NCBI RefSeq assembly: GCF_002575655.3
Contig: NC_053036.3
Span: forward strand, 197,254,788-197,318,787
From: Aegilops tauschii subsp. strangulata
Lineage: Eukaryota; Streptophyta; Magnoliopsida; Poales; Poaceae
Length of the DNA stretch: 64,000 nt
Direction of reading: 5' to 3'
Shown: positions 1 to 11,587 of the stretch, piece after piece
Numbering within the stretch: the first letter of the stretch is position 1
Layout: each line of letters starts with the position of its first letter
Position numbers and translations under genes: made by a program
The notes under the pieces: generated by a model
What the model saw: only the letters and a program-made list of their open reading frames with translations
Databases searched by the model: none
Told to the model about the DNA's origin: nothing

Positions 1-646
1 TTGACATGCAAGCTCAAGAACAGGGTCACCTAGGCAGCAAAAATTTGCAATGAATAAAGCACTAGAACAAAAACTAATTGGACCATTGGAGGAGTCACAT
101 ACCGAAGAACAATCCCCCAAAGCAGTTTTGTGAATGGAGCTTTGAGCAAGGAGATCGAAAATGGCAGCAAGATGAGCTAGAACTCGTGCTTGAGCTGGTT
201 CGTGATTTTTTTGGGAGGAAGTAGGAGTGTGTGGTGGCTGGAATAAGTGGAGGGGGCCACCAGGGGCCGACGAGGCAGGGGCGCGCCCAGGGGGGTGGGC
301 GCGCCCTGGACCCTCGTGGCCAGGTGCTTGCTCCCCCTGATGTGTTCTCAGTGCCAGATATTCTCAAATATTCCAGAAAAATCATATTTCATTTTCAGGG
401 CATTTGGAGAACTTTTATTTTCGGGGTATTTTTTTTATTGCACGAATAATTCAGAAAACAGACAGAATATACTATTTTTGTTTTATTTAGTCTAAGTAAC
501 AAAAAGTAAAAGGAGGGTACAGAAGGTTGTGCTTTGTAACTTCATCCATCTCATGCTCATCAAAAGGAATCCACTAACAAGGTTAATCAAGTCTTGTTAA
601 CAAACTCATTTCGAATCGCATGAAACCGGAGAATTATTGAATAGCA
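1..646 (-). other. Untranslated region after protease, with GC-rich inverted repeat
   Basis: No convincing gene is visible here. On the minus strand the region downstream of the protease contains an AT-rich part (about 380-640) and then a GC-rich inverted repeat at about 266-320 whose core arms around GGGCGCGCC pair at 276-289 and 296-308. The same kind of block is present in this element's own LTR at about 4612-4682. A short minus-strand frame at 95-385 is mostly low-complexity serine and is probably not real in isolation, although it occupies the position of the extra 3' ORF seen in the plus-strand Athila element. Confidence 0.5.
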
Positions 647-3454
647 CTAAGTTACCTCAACGGGGATATGCACGCCCCCAATAATAAGAATATCACATTT
701 CTTCTTGGTAGTAGGAAGAGGAAATTCAAAACCTCCAATAACAATTGATGGAATTTTTCCAATAGAGTTTATATTGTGGACTTGAGGTTGTTTCCTCGGA
801 AAGTGTACCGTATGCTCGTTTCCATTAACATGAAAAGTGACATTGCCTTTGTTGCAATCAATAACAGCCCCTGTAGTATTCAAAAAGGGTCTTCCAAGAA
901 TAATAGACATACTATCATCCTCGGGAATATCAAGAATAACAAAGTCTGTTAAAATAGTAACATTTGCAACTACAACAGGCACGTCCTCGCAAATACCGAC
1001 AGGTATAGCAGTTGATTTATCGGCCATTTGCAAAGATATTTCAGTAGGTGTCAACTTATTCAAATCAAGTCTACGATATAAAGAGAGAGGCATAACACTA
1101 ACACCGGCTCCAAGATCACATAAAGCAGTTCTAACATAGTTTCTTTTAATGGAGCATGGTATAGTTGGTACTCCTGGATCTCCAAGTTTCTTTGGTATTC
1201 CACCCTTAAAAGTATAGTTAGCAAGCATGGTGGAAATTTTAGCTTCCGCTATCTTTCTCTTATTTGTGACAATATCTTTCATGTACTTAGCATAAGGATT
1301 CATTTTAAGTATATCGGTCAAACACATACGCAAGAAGATAGGTCTAATCATTTCAGCAAAGCGCTCAAAATCCTCATCATCCTTTTTCTTGGATGGTCTA
1401 GGAGGAAAAGCCATGGGTTTCTGAACCCATGGTTCTCTTTATTTACCGTGCTTCCTAGCAACGAAGTCTCTCTTATCATAACATTGATTCTTTGATTGTG
1501 GGTTATCAAGATCAACAGCAGGTTCAATCTCTACATCATTGTCATTACTAGGTTGAGCATCGACATGAACATCATCATTAATATTATCACTAGGTTCATG
1601 TTCATCACCAGATTGTGTTTCAGCATCAGAAATAGAAATATCATTGGGATTCTCAGGTGTGTCAACAACAGGTTCACTAGAAGCATGCAAAGTCCTATCA
1701 TTTTTCTTTTTCTTTCTTTTAGAAGGACTAGGTGCATGAACATTAGTTCTCTAAGAATCTTGCTTAATTCTCTTAGGGTGGCCTTTAGGATACAAGGGTT
1801 CCTGAGTCACTTTACCTCCTCTAGTTGCAACTCTAACAACAAAGTCATTTTTCTTATAATTTAATTCATTGAGAAAATCATTTTGAGCTTTAAGCACTTG
1901 TTCTACTTGAGTGGTAACCATAGAAGCATGTTTACTAATGAGTTTAAGTTCACCTTTAACACTAGCCATATAATCACTCAAGTGTTCAAGCATATAAGCA
2001 TTGCATTTCAATTGTATACCAAAATAAGCATTGAAGTTTTCTTGTTTGACAATAAAATTATCAAACTCATCTAAGCATTGGCTAGCAGACTTATAATGAG
2101 GAATATCACCTTCATCAAATCTATAGAGGGAATTTACCTTTACTACCTGTGTCGGGTTATCAAGACCATGTATTTTTTCAATAGGCAGCAAATTAAGACC
2201 ATGTATTTCTTCAATAGGTGGTAAATTCTTAATATCTTCAGCTTTAATACCTTTTTCTTTCATAGATTTCTTTGCCTCTTGCATATCTTCAGGACTGAGA
2301 AATAGAATACCCCTTTTCTTCGGAGTTGGCTTAGGAGTTGGTTCAGGAAGTGTCCAATTATTTTCATTAGTCAACATATTATTCAATAGCAATTCAGCTT
2401 GATCAACTATTCTTTCCCTGAAAACACAACCAGCACAACTATCCAGGTGGTCTCTGGAAGCATCAGTTAGTCCATTATAAAAGATATCAAGTATTTCATT
2501 TTTCTTGAGAGGATGATCAGGCAAAGCATTAAGTAATTGGAGAAGCCTCCCCCAAGCTTGTGGGAGAATCTCTTCTTCAATTTGCACAAAATTATATATT
2601 TCCCTTAAAGCAGCTTGTTTCTTATGAGCGGGGAAATATTTAGCAGAGAAGTAGTAAATCATATCCTGGGGACTACGCACACAAACAGGATCAAGAAAAT
2701 TAAACCATATCTTAGCATCACCCTTTAATGAGAACGGAAATAATTTAAGGATATAGTAGTAGCGAGTTTTCTCATCATTAGTGAACAGGGTGGCTATATC
2801 ATTTAATTTAGTAAGATGTGCCACAACAGTTTCAGATTCATAGCCATAAAAAGGATCGGATTCAACCAAAGTAATTATCTCAGTATCAACAGAGAAATCA
2901 TAATCCTTGTCAGTGATAAAGATAGGTGAAGTAGCAAAAGCAGGGTCATATTTCATTCTAGCATTCAAAGATTTTTCTTTTAGCTTAGCAAATAATTTCT
3001 TAAGATCACTCATATCATTGCAAGCAAGAAAGTCTCTAGCAGTTTCTTCATCCATAACATAAACCTCAGGCACAACAGGCAATTCATATCTAGGGGGAGA
3101 ATCTTCATCATCACTTTCATCAATATTATCAGTTTTAATAATTTCATTCTCTCTAGCCCTAGCAAGTTGTTCATCAAGAAATTCACCTAGTGGCACAGTA
3201 GTATCAAGCATAGAAGTAGTTTCATCATAAGTATCATGCATAGCAGAAGTGGCATCATCAATAACATGCGACATATCAAAATTAATAGCAGAAGCAGGTT
3301 TAGGTGTCGCAAGCTTACTCAAAACAGAAGGTGAAGCAAGTGCAGAGCTAGATGGCAGTTCCTTACCTCCCCTCGTAGTTGAGGGAAAAAGCTTAGTTCT
3401 TTCGTGTTTCAAGTTCCTCATAGTGCCAGCAGATATAAACCCCAAGTAACTCAA
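647..3454 (-). pseudogene. Broken gag-protease polyprotein of the Athila-type element
   Basis: The frame starts at 3454 and has the retrotransposon gag core around 2400-2830 (FPFSLKGDAKIWF, then QAWGRLLQLL and FYNGL). An acidic, serine-rich linker follows at about 1440-1700, then an aspartic protease domain with the catalytic stretch ALCDLGAGVSVMP near 1090-1130 and the flap-side motif ILGRPFLNT near 865-890. Two in-frame stops interrupt it, a TAG near 1752 and a TAA near 1439, after which the same frame resumes. The frame ends at 647 with no pol domain attached. Gag would form virus-like particles and the protease would cut the polyprotein, but this copy cannot make a full-length product without readthrough. 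Confidence 0.85.
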
Positions 3455-3469
3455 AGAATAGAGCTATGC

Positions 3470-3487
3470 TCCCCGGCAACGGCGCCA
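3470..3487 (-). promoter_or_regulatory. Primer-binding site complementary to tRNA-Asp
   Basis: The minus strand reads TGGCGCCGTTGCCGGGGA eleven bases after the LTR end. This is complementary to the 3' end of plant tRNA-Asp including CCA. Athila-lineage elements are known to use this primer. The match is complete over 18 bases. Confidence 0.85.
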
Positions 3488-3498
3488 GAAAATAGTCT

Positions 3499-4902
3499 TG
3501 ATAACCCACAAGTATAGGGGATCGCAACAGTTTTCGAGGGTAGAGTATTCAACCCAAATTTATTGATTCGACACAAGGGGAGCCAAAGAATATTCTCAAG
3601 TATTAGCAGTTGAGTTGTCAATTCAAACACACCTGGATAACTTGATATCTGCAGCAAAGTATTTAGTAGCAAAGTAGTATGGAAGTAACGATAACGGTGG
3701 CAAAAGTAACAGTGATAGTTTTGTGGTAATTGTGATAGTGGCAACGGTAAAGTAACTAAGCAAAGAGCAATATGTGACAAGCTCGTAGACATTGGATCGG
3801 TGATGAAGAATTATGCCAGATGCGATTCCTCATGCAATAGTTATAACATAGGGTGACACAGAACTAGCTTTAGTTCATCAATGTAATGTAGGCATGTATT
3901 CCGGATATAGTCATACGTGCTTATGGAAAAGAACTTGCATGACATATTTTGTCCTACCCTCCCATGGCAGCGGGGTCCTATTGGAAACTAAGGGATATTA
4001 AGGCCGCCTTTTAATAGCGTACAGGACCAAAGCATTAACACTTAGTGAATACATGAACTCCTCAAACTACGGTCATCACCGGTAGTGGTCCCGATTATTG
4101 TCACTTCGGGGTTAACGGATCATAACACATAATAGGTGACTATAGACTTGCAAGATAGGATCAAGAAATCACATATATTCATGAAAAACATAATAGGTTC
4201 ATATGTGAAATCATGGCACTCGGGCCCTAGTGACAAGCATTAAGCATAGCAAAGTCATAGCAACATCAATCTCAGAACATATTGGATACTAGGGATCAAA
4301 CCCTAACAAAACTAACTCAATTACATGGTAAATCTCATCCAACCCATCACCGTACAGCAAGCCTACGATGGAATTACTCACGCACGGCGGTGAGCATCAT
4401 GAAATTGGTGATGGAGGAAGGTTGATGATGATGATGGCGACGAATTCCCCTCTCCGGAGCCCGGAACGGACTCCAGATCAGCCCTCCCAAGAGAGATTAG
4501 GGCTTGGTGGTGGCTTCGTATCGTAAAACGCGATGAATCCTTCTCTCTGATTTTTTCTCCCCGAACATGAATATATAGAGTTGGAGCTGAGGTCGGTGGA
4601 GCACCAGGGGGCCCACGAGGCAGGGGGCGCGCCCAGCGGGGTAGGCACGCCCCCCACACTCGTGGACAGGGTATGGGCCCCCTGGCCTTGATTCTTTCGC
4701 CAGTATCTTTTATTAATTCCAAAAATATTCTCCGTGAAGTTTCAGGTCATTCCGAGAACTTTTATTTCTGCACAAAAATAACACCATGGCAATTTTGCTG
4801 AAAACAGCGTCAGTCCGTGTTAGTTCCATTCAAATCATGCAATTTAGAGTCCAAAACAAGGGCAAAAGTGTTTGGAAAAGTAGATACGACAGAGACTTAT
4901 CA
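3499..4902 (-). repeat. 5' LTR of the minus-strand Athila-type element (1404 bp)
   Basis: On the minus strand it starts TGATAAGTCTCTGTCG at 4902 and ends GTGGGTTATCA at 3499, so it has the TG...CA termini of an LTR. A GC-rich inverted-repeat block lies at about 4612-4682, followed downstream on the minus strand by a TATA-like TCTATATATTC near 4570-4582, the likely U3 promoter. The right edge abuts the truncated LTR of the host element. Confidence 0.88.
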
Positions 4903-6002
4903 GAGTACCGCCGTCTCGAGGCGGAACTTGGGCAGGAGCACTTTTGCCCTCCGGCGGAGTGATTCCGCCGGGGGAACTTCCCTCCCGGAGAGGGAAATCA
5001 TCGTCATCATCATCACCAACAACTCTCCCATCTTGGAGAGGGCAATCTCCATTAACATCTTCAACAGCACCATCTCATCTCAAACCCTAGTTCACCTCTT
5101 GTATTCAATCTTGTTACCGGAACTATAGATTGGTGCTTGTGGGTGACTAGTAGTGTTGATTACATCTTGTAGTTGATTACTATATGGTTTATTTGGTGGA
5201 AGATTATATGTTCAGATCCATTATGCTATTTAATACTCCTCTGATCATGAGGTTTATCATTTGTGAGTAGTCACTTTTGTTCTAAAGGTCACGGGAGAAA
5301 TCATGTTGCAAGTAATCATGTGAACTTGATATGTGTTCGATATTTTGATAGTATGTATGTTGTGATCCCTTAGTGGTGTCATGTGAACGTCGACTACATG
5401 ACACTTCACCATATTTGGGCCTAAGGGAATTCATTGTGGATTAGCAATTAGATGATGGGTTGCGAGAGTGATAGAAGCTTAAACCCCAGTTTATGCGCTA
5501 TACCGTAAGGGACCGATTGGATCCAAAAGTTTAATGCTATGGTTAGAATTTATTCGCAATACTTTTCTCGTAATTGCTGATGCTTGCGGGAGGGTTAATC
5601 ATAAGTAGGAGGTTTGTTCAAGTAAGAACAGCACCTAAGCAGCGGTCCACCCACATATCAAATTATCAAAGTAGCGAACACAAATCAAACCAACATGATG
5701 AAAGTGACTAGATGAAATTCCCGTGTACCCTCAAGAACGCTTTGCTTATCATAAGAGACCGTTTTGGCCTGTCCTTTGCCTCAAAAGGATTGGGCTACAT
5801 TGCTGCATACTTGTTACTATTATCGTTACTTGCTCGTTACAAATTATCTTTCTATCAAACTACTCCGCTACTTACAATTTCAGCACTTGCAGACATTACC
5901 TTACTGAAAACTACTTGTCATTTCCTTTTGCTCCTCATTGGATTCGACACTCTTACTTATCGAAAAGAGCTACAATTGATCCCCTATACTTGTGGGTCAT
6001 CA
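4903..6002 (+). repeat. 5' LTR of plus-strand Athila element, right 1100 bp only
   Basis: Aligns by eye along its whole length with 13578-14682 of the 3' LTR, with scattered substitutions and short indels. It ends GTGGGTCATCA at 6002. The missing left part was separated by insertion of the minus-strand Athila-type element at 4902/4903. Short ORFs inside it (for example 5712-6035) are LTR sequence, not genes. Confidence 0.9.
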
Positions 6003-6013
6003 AGGCTATTTTC

Positions 6014-6031
6014 TAGCACCGTTGCCGGGGA
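6014..6031 (+). promoter_or_regulatory. Mutated tRNA-Asp primer-binding site
   Basis: Reads TAGCACCGTTGCCGGGGA, eleven bases past the LTR end. It differs at two positions (G to A at positions 2 and 5) from the perfect tRNA-Asp complement seen at 3470-3487. Both changes are of the type produced by deamination of methylated cytosine on the opposite strand. Confidence 0.8.
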
Positions 6032-6093
6032 GTGAAGCGCCTTTGGCAAGTGGAATTTGGTATGGAAACATTTATATAGTGTGCTAAAATTTA

Positions 6094-7830
6094 TTGTCAC
6101 TTGTTACTATGGAAAACAATCATTTGAGGGGTTTGTTCGGGGTATCTTCACCTCGTCCGGAACCACAATTAGTTACCCCTCAACCTACTGCACCTACTGA
6201 TAATATTGAATATGAAATTCCTTCAGGTATGATAGAACAACTGCTAGCTAATCCTTATGCAGGAGATGGAACAGAACATCCTCATATGCACTTGATATGT
6301 GTAGAACAAATTTGTGGATTGTTTAAGCTTGCAGGTTTACCCGGAGATGAGGTGATGAAAAAGGTTTTCCCTTTATCTTTGAAGGGGAAAGCATGGGCAT
6401 GGTATAGGCTATGCGATGATATTGGATCATGGAATTGGAATCGTTTGAAATTGGAGTTCCACCAAAAAAATTATCCTATGCATCTAGTTCATCGTGATCG
6501 GAATTATATATATAATTTTTGGCCTCGTGAAGGAGAAAGTATCGCTCTAGCTTGGGGGAGGCTTAAGTCAATGTTATATTCATGCCCCAATCATGAGCTC
6601 TCAAGAGAAATTATTATCCAGAATTTTTATGCTCGGCTTTCTCGTAATGATCAAACCATGCTTGATACTTCTTGTGCTCGTTCTTTTATGAAGAAGACTA
6701 TTGAATTCCGATGGGATCTTTTGGAAATAATTAAACGCAATTCTGAAGATTGGGAACTCGACTAAGGTAAAGAGTCAGGTATTAAACTTAAGTTTGATTG
6801 TGTTAAATATTTTATGAATACCGATGCTTTTCAAAAGTTTAGCACTAAATATGGACTTGACTCTGAGATAGTAGCCTCCTTTTGTGAATCATTTGCTACT
6901 CATGTTGAACTCCCTAAAGAGAAGTGGTTTAAATATCACCCACCTATAAAAGAAGAAATTAAAGAACCGATACCAGTTAAAGAAGAATCTATACTCTATA
7001 ATGTTGATCTAGTTGTTCCTTCTGCTTATATTGAGAAACCACCTTTCCCTATTAGGATAAAGGAACATGCTAAAGTTTCAACTGTGGTTAACAAAACCTA
7101 TATTAGAACACCTAAACCTGATGAAAAAATTAAACTAGAACCTAGAATTTCTATGGTTAAAGATCTCTTGGAGGAAGATATTGATGGGCATGTTATTTAC
7201 TTATGTGAAGAAGCTGCTAGAATTGCCAAACCTGATAGAAAAGATAAACATAGACCTGTTGTTGGCATGCCTGTCATCTCAGTTAAAATAGGAGATCACT
7301 GTTATCATGGTTTATGTGACATGGGTGCTAGTGTGAGTGCTATTCCTTACACTTTATATCAAGAAATTATGAAAGACATAGCACCTGCTGAGATAGAAGA
7401 AATAGATGTTACTATTAAACTTGCTAATAGAGACACTATATCACCAGTCGGGATTGTTAGAGATGTTGAAGTCTTGTTTGGGAAAATAAAATACCCTACT
7501 GATTTTCTTGTTCTTGGTTCCCCACAAGATGACTTCTGTCCCATTATCTTTGATAGACCTTTCTTGAACACAGTTAATGCTAAGATAGATTGTAAGAAAC
7601 AAACTGTCGGTGTTAGCTTCGGTGATGAGTCTCATGAGTTTAATTTTTCCAAGTTTAGTAGAAATCTTCATGAAAAAGAATTTCCTTGTAAGGATGAATT
7701 AATTGGTCTTGCTTCTATTGCTGTACCACCTACTAATCCTTTAGAACAGTATTTGATAGACCATGAAAATGGTTTACATATGCATGAAATGAATGAAATA
7801 GATAAGATTTTCTTTGAACAACGTCCTTGA
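6094..7830 (+). pseudogene. gag-protease of plus-strand Athila element, with in-frame stop
   Basis: The gag part (6094-6765) carries the core FPLSLKGKAWAWY and AWGRLKSMLYSCPNH with the downstream IIIQNFYARLS block. A TAA at 6763-6765 interrupts the frame, which continues in the same phase from 6766. The aspartic protease domain lies around 7260-7590 with the catalytic motif GLCDMGASVSAIPY and the later IIFDRPFLNT motif, where the usual LGRPFL glycine is replaced by aspartate. A second stop at 7828-7830 separates protease from RT. The gene would have encoded the capsid-like protein and the maturation protease. Confidence 0.87.
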
Positions 7831-7842
7831 CTTAAACACAAT

Positions 7843-10833
7843 TTGCCTATTGAAACTCTGGGAGGTCCTCCTCCACCTAAAGGTGATTCTGTGTTTGAAT
7901 TAAAACTATTGCCAAACACTTTGAAATATGCTTATCTTAATGAAAAGAAAATATATCCTGTTATTATCAGTGCTAACCTTTCAGAACATGAAGAAGAAAG
8001 ATTATTGAAAGTTCTAAGGAAGCACCGGGCTGCTATTGGATATACTCTTGATGATTTAAAGGGCATTAGTCCCACTCTATGTCAGCACAAAATTAATATG
8101 GAACATGATGCTAAACCCGTTGTTGATCACTAACATCAGTTAAATCCGAAGATGAAAGAGGTGGTAAGAACGGAAATACTAAAACTTCTAGAAGTAGGTA
8201 TAATCTATCCTATAGCTGATAGTAGATGGGTAAGTCCTCCTCATTGTGTCCCTAAGAAAGGAGGTAGTACTGTTGTTCCAAATGATAAGAATGAACTTAT
8301 TCCACAAAGAATTGTTACAAGCTATAGAATGGTAATTGATTTTAGAAAATTAAATAAAGCAACAAAAAAGTTCATTACCCTTTGCCTTTTATTGATCAAA
8401 TGCTTGAAATATTATCTAAGCACACACACTTTTGCTTCCTTGATGGATATTCTGGCTTTTCAAAAATACCTGTTTCTCAACCTGATCAAGAAATGACCAC
8501 TTTTACTTGTCCTTTTGGAACCTATGCTTATAGACGTATGCCTTTTGGTTTATGTAATGCACCTGCTACCTTTCAAAGATGTATGACTGCTATATTCTCT
8601 AATTTCTGTGAAAAGATTGTTGAGGTTTTCATGGATGACTTCTCCATTTATGGGAAGTCTTTTGATGATTGTTTAAGAAATCTTGATCGAGTTTTACAGA
8701 GATGCGAACAAACAAATCTTGTCTTGAATTGGGAGAAGTGCCACTTTATGGTTAATGAAGGCATTGTCTTGGGTCATAAAATTTCTGAAAGAGGTATTGA
8801 AGTGGATCAAGCTAAGGTTGATGCAATTGAGAAAATGCCATGTCCTAAGGACATCAAAGGTATTCGTAGTTTCCAAGGTCATGCTGGTTTCCATAGGAGA
8901 TTTATCAAAGACTTTTATAAATTTCTAGGCCTCTTACTAATATTTTGCAAAAGGATATTCCTTTTGTTTTTTATGATGATTGTCTTGAAGCCTTTGAAAC
9001 ACTCAAGAAAGCCTTAATTACTGCACCTATTGTTCAACCACCTGATTGGAACTTGCCTTTTGAAATTATGTGGCATGCTAGTGATTATGTTGTTGGTGAT
9101 GTTCTAGGACCAAGAGTTGATAAGAAATTGAATGTCATTCATTATGCTAGTAAAACTCTAGACAGTTCTCAAAGAAATCATGCTACTACTGAAAAAGAAT
9201 TCTTAGCAGTGGTGTTTGCTTGTGATAAATTTAGACCTTATATTGTTGATTCCAAAATAATTGTTCACACAGACCATGCTGCTATTAAATATCTTATGGA
9301 AAAGAAAGATGCTAAACCTAGACTTATTCGTTGGGTTCTCTTGTTACAAGAATTTGATCTACATATCATTGATAGAAAAGGAGCTGAGAACCCTGTAGCT
9401 GATAACTTGTCTAGACTTGAAAATGTGCTTGATGACCCACTACCTATTGATAATAGTTTTCCTGATGAGCAGTTAGCTGCAATAAATGTTGCTAATTGTA
9501 CTCCTTGGTATGCTGACTATGCTAATTACATTGTTGCTAAATATTTGCCACGTAGCTTTACGTACCAACAAAAGAAAAAATTCTTCTATTATTTAAGACA
9601 TTACTTTTGGGATGACCCACATCTTTATAAAGAAGGAGTAGATGGTATTACTAGACGTTGTGTACCTGAGCATGAATAGGGACAAATCCTACGAAAATGT
9701 CACTCCGAGGCTTATGGAGGGCATCATGCTGGAGATAGAACTGCTCATAAGGTACTGCAGTCTAGATTTTATTGCCCTACTCTCTTCAAGGATGCCCGTA
9801 AGTATGTATCATCATGTGATGAATGTCAAAGAATAGGTAATATCAGTAAGCGTCAAGAAATTCCTATGAATTATTCACTTGTTGTTGAACCATTTGACAT
9901 TTGGGGATTTGATTACATGGGACCTTTTCCTTCCTCTAATGGGTATACACATATTTTGGTTGCTATTGATTATGTTACTAAATGGGTAGGGGCTATTCCA
10001 ACCAGTAGTGTTGATCACAACACCTCTATTAAAATGCTTAAGGAAGTTATTTTCCCAAGGTTTGGAGTCCCTAGATATTTAATGACTGATGGTGGTTCAC
10101 ACTTTATTCATGGTGCTTTCCGTAAAATGCTTGCCAAGTATGATGTTAACCATATAATTGCATCACCCTATCATCCTCAGTCTAGTGGTCAAGTTGAACT
10201 TAGCAATAGAGAAATAAAATTAATTTTGCAAAAGACTGTTAATAGGTCCAGGAAGAATTGGTCTAAGAAATTAGATGGTGCACTTTGGGCTTATAGAACA
10301 GCATATAAAAATCCTATGGGTATGTCTCCTTATAAAATGGTTTATGGAAAAGCTAGTCATTTGCCTCTTGAGTTAGAACATAAAGCATATTGGGAGTCAA
10401 AGAGCTCAACTATGATTTCAAACTTGCTGATGAAAAGAGGTTATTTTATATAAGCTCATTAGATGAATGGAGAACCCAAGCTTATGAAAATGCAAAGTTA
10501 TTCAAAGAAAAAGTTAAAAGATGGCATGACAAAAGAATCCAAAAGCGTGAGTTTAAAGTCGGAGAATATGTTCTTTTGTACAACTCTCATTTTAGATTTT
10601 TTGCAGGAAACCTCCTCTCAAAATGGGAAGGCCCATATGTCATCGAGGAGGTTTACCGGTCTGGATCCATCAAAATAAATAATTCCGAAGGTACTAACCC
10701 GGAGGTTGTCAATGGGCAACGAATAAAGCATTATATCTCAGGTACGCCTATTAATGTTGAAAGTAATATTATCCAAACTTTGACACCGGAAGAACACATA
10801 AAAGAGTCCTTCCGGAACACTCCAGAATCGTGA
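7843..10833 (+). pseudogene. pol (RT, RNase H, integrase) of plus-strand Athila element, broken
   Basis: The reading order is RT fingers (RWVSPPHCVPKKGG near 8230-8260; MVIDFRKLNKA near 8330), RT palm (FLDGYSGF near 8430; active-site FMDDFSIYG near 8630), RNase H (about 9060-9420, with [21 protein letters not shown] and HTDHAAIKY), then integrase. The integrase has an HHCC finger at about 9690-9835 ending CDECQRIG, and a catalytic core with [17 protein letters not shown] and [14 protein letters not shown], giving the D, D, E residues. The frame has a stop at 8131-8133, frameshifts near 8371 (in an A-rich run) and 8925, a TAG near 9677 and another shift near 10385. It therefore cannot be translated intact. 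Confidence 0.88.
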
Positions 10834-10939
10834 AAAAAGGAGGTACGTGATACGGTAAGTAAATGGACTCCGAAAAATCCGCAAAAATATTTTTTATCAG
10901 TTTTGGAATATTTTACAATTTTAGAAATAAAGAAACTAC

Positions 10940-11095
10940 CAGGAAGCGTCCCCTGGTGGGCACAAGACACCAGGGCACGCTAGGCTTGCCTGGCGCGCCC
11001 AGGTGGGTTGTGCCCACCTGGGACACCTTCCGTACTCCGTTTTTCTTCCGTGTGCTTGTCCTCTAAGATAAAAAAATCTATATATACTTTCCGAA
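10940..11095 (+). promoter_or_regulatory. Internal LTR-like promoter cassette (GC hairpin plus TATA)
   Basis: Downstream of integrase an imperfect inverted repeat has arms at about 10958-10980 and 10993-11015 built around GGCGCGCCC and GTGGGTTGTGCCC. A TATA-like stretch CTATATATACTT follows at about 11079-11090, and the first ATG of the 3' ORF is at 11150. The same hairpin type precedes the TATA box of this element's LTR (arms 13439-13461 and 13474-13496, TATATAA near 13529-13535). Its use as a promoter is an inference from this resemblance. Confidence 0.5.
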
Positions 11096-11149
11096 CCTGT
11101 TAACCGCCATATCGCAAAGAAATCCTCTGTTCTCTTTTCTCGTTGTTTT

Positions 11150-11587
11150 ATGCACAGTTCTGAAAATATGTCATCTCAAGACTCTGATGGAGAGAGCTAT
11201 GTCTCACATCTTGTTGCTGACCCAAGGACCTATGGGGACCTATCTCTCTGTGGTCGAACTACGGATGACGAGGAGGGTTCTCACATGATGAGGATCGATG
11301 ATTCAAGCTCAGAGGAGGAGGATGTGCCTCAACCTCAACCTGGGGATATGCACGTGGAGTTCAAGAAGTCAAGTCTCCCTAAGAGAGCTAACCGTTCTAA
11401 AAATTTATCTATTCCTTCTCGTTTTCGGCAGAAAAGCAAAGGGGATTTATGTGATAAGATCTTGAAGCTGGAGTTGGAAGTCGATGATTTGAAGGAGGAA
11501 ATTGCTCTCCTCAACTACAATATGAAAAAGTTGAAGGCACAATTGTCATCACCACCACCATCTTCTTCACCACCAAAGGATAACTGA
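11150..11587 (+). CDS. Extra 3' ORF of Athila element (145 aa, acidic and coiled-coil)
   Basis: An uninterrupted frame in a position where some Athila elements carry an env-like gene. The N-terminal half is rich in Asp, Glu and Ser (for example SSSEEEDVPQPQPGD). A basic patch follows (KRANRSKNLS), then a predicted coiled coil with heptad-like leucines (KILKLELEVDDLKEEIALL) and a Pro/Ser tail. There is no signal peptide or membrane segment, so it does not look like an envelope protein. It has stayed open while gag and pol collected stops, but at this short length that is weak evidence for selection. Function unknown. Confidence 0.5.
   Translation: MHSSENMSSQDSDGESYVSHLVADPRTYGDLSLCGRTTDDEEGSHMMRIDDSSSEEEDVPQPQPGDMHVEFKKSSLPKRANRSKNLSIPSRFRQKSKGDLCDKILKLELEVDDLKEEIALLNYNMKKLKAQLSSPPPSSSPPKDN

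Larger units (their letters stand above)
1..4902 (-). mobile_element. Athila-type Ty3/gypsy retrotransposon, minus strand, left part outside window
   Basis: Read on the minus strand the order is LTR (4902 to 3499), primer-binding site, gag-protease frame, then a long untranslated stretch that runs off the left edge. No reverse transcriptase or integrase follows the protease before base 1, so this looks like a non-autonomous or internally deleted member. It sits inside the 5' LTR of the plus-strand Athila element: sequence matching the middle of that LTR resumes at 4903, and gagta at 4903-4907 is the probable target duplication, whose partner would lie left of the window. The tRNA-Asp-type primer site and the gag/protease sequence support the Athila lineage. 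I do not assign a family name. Confidence 0.88.

Noticed and set aside
3470..3487. tRNA-Asp 3' end, possible tRNA gene
   Set aside because: Only the last 18 bases match and the location just after an LTR shows it is a primer-binding site; no tRNA body is present.
7843..10833. Endogenous plant pararetrovirus pol
   Set aside because: An integrase with HHCC finger follows RNase H and LTRs flank the element; pararetroviruses lack both.
11150..11587. Envelope protein
   Set aside because: No signal peptide, membrane span or cysteine pattern; only the position is env-like.
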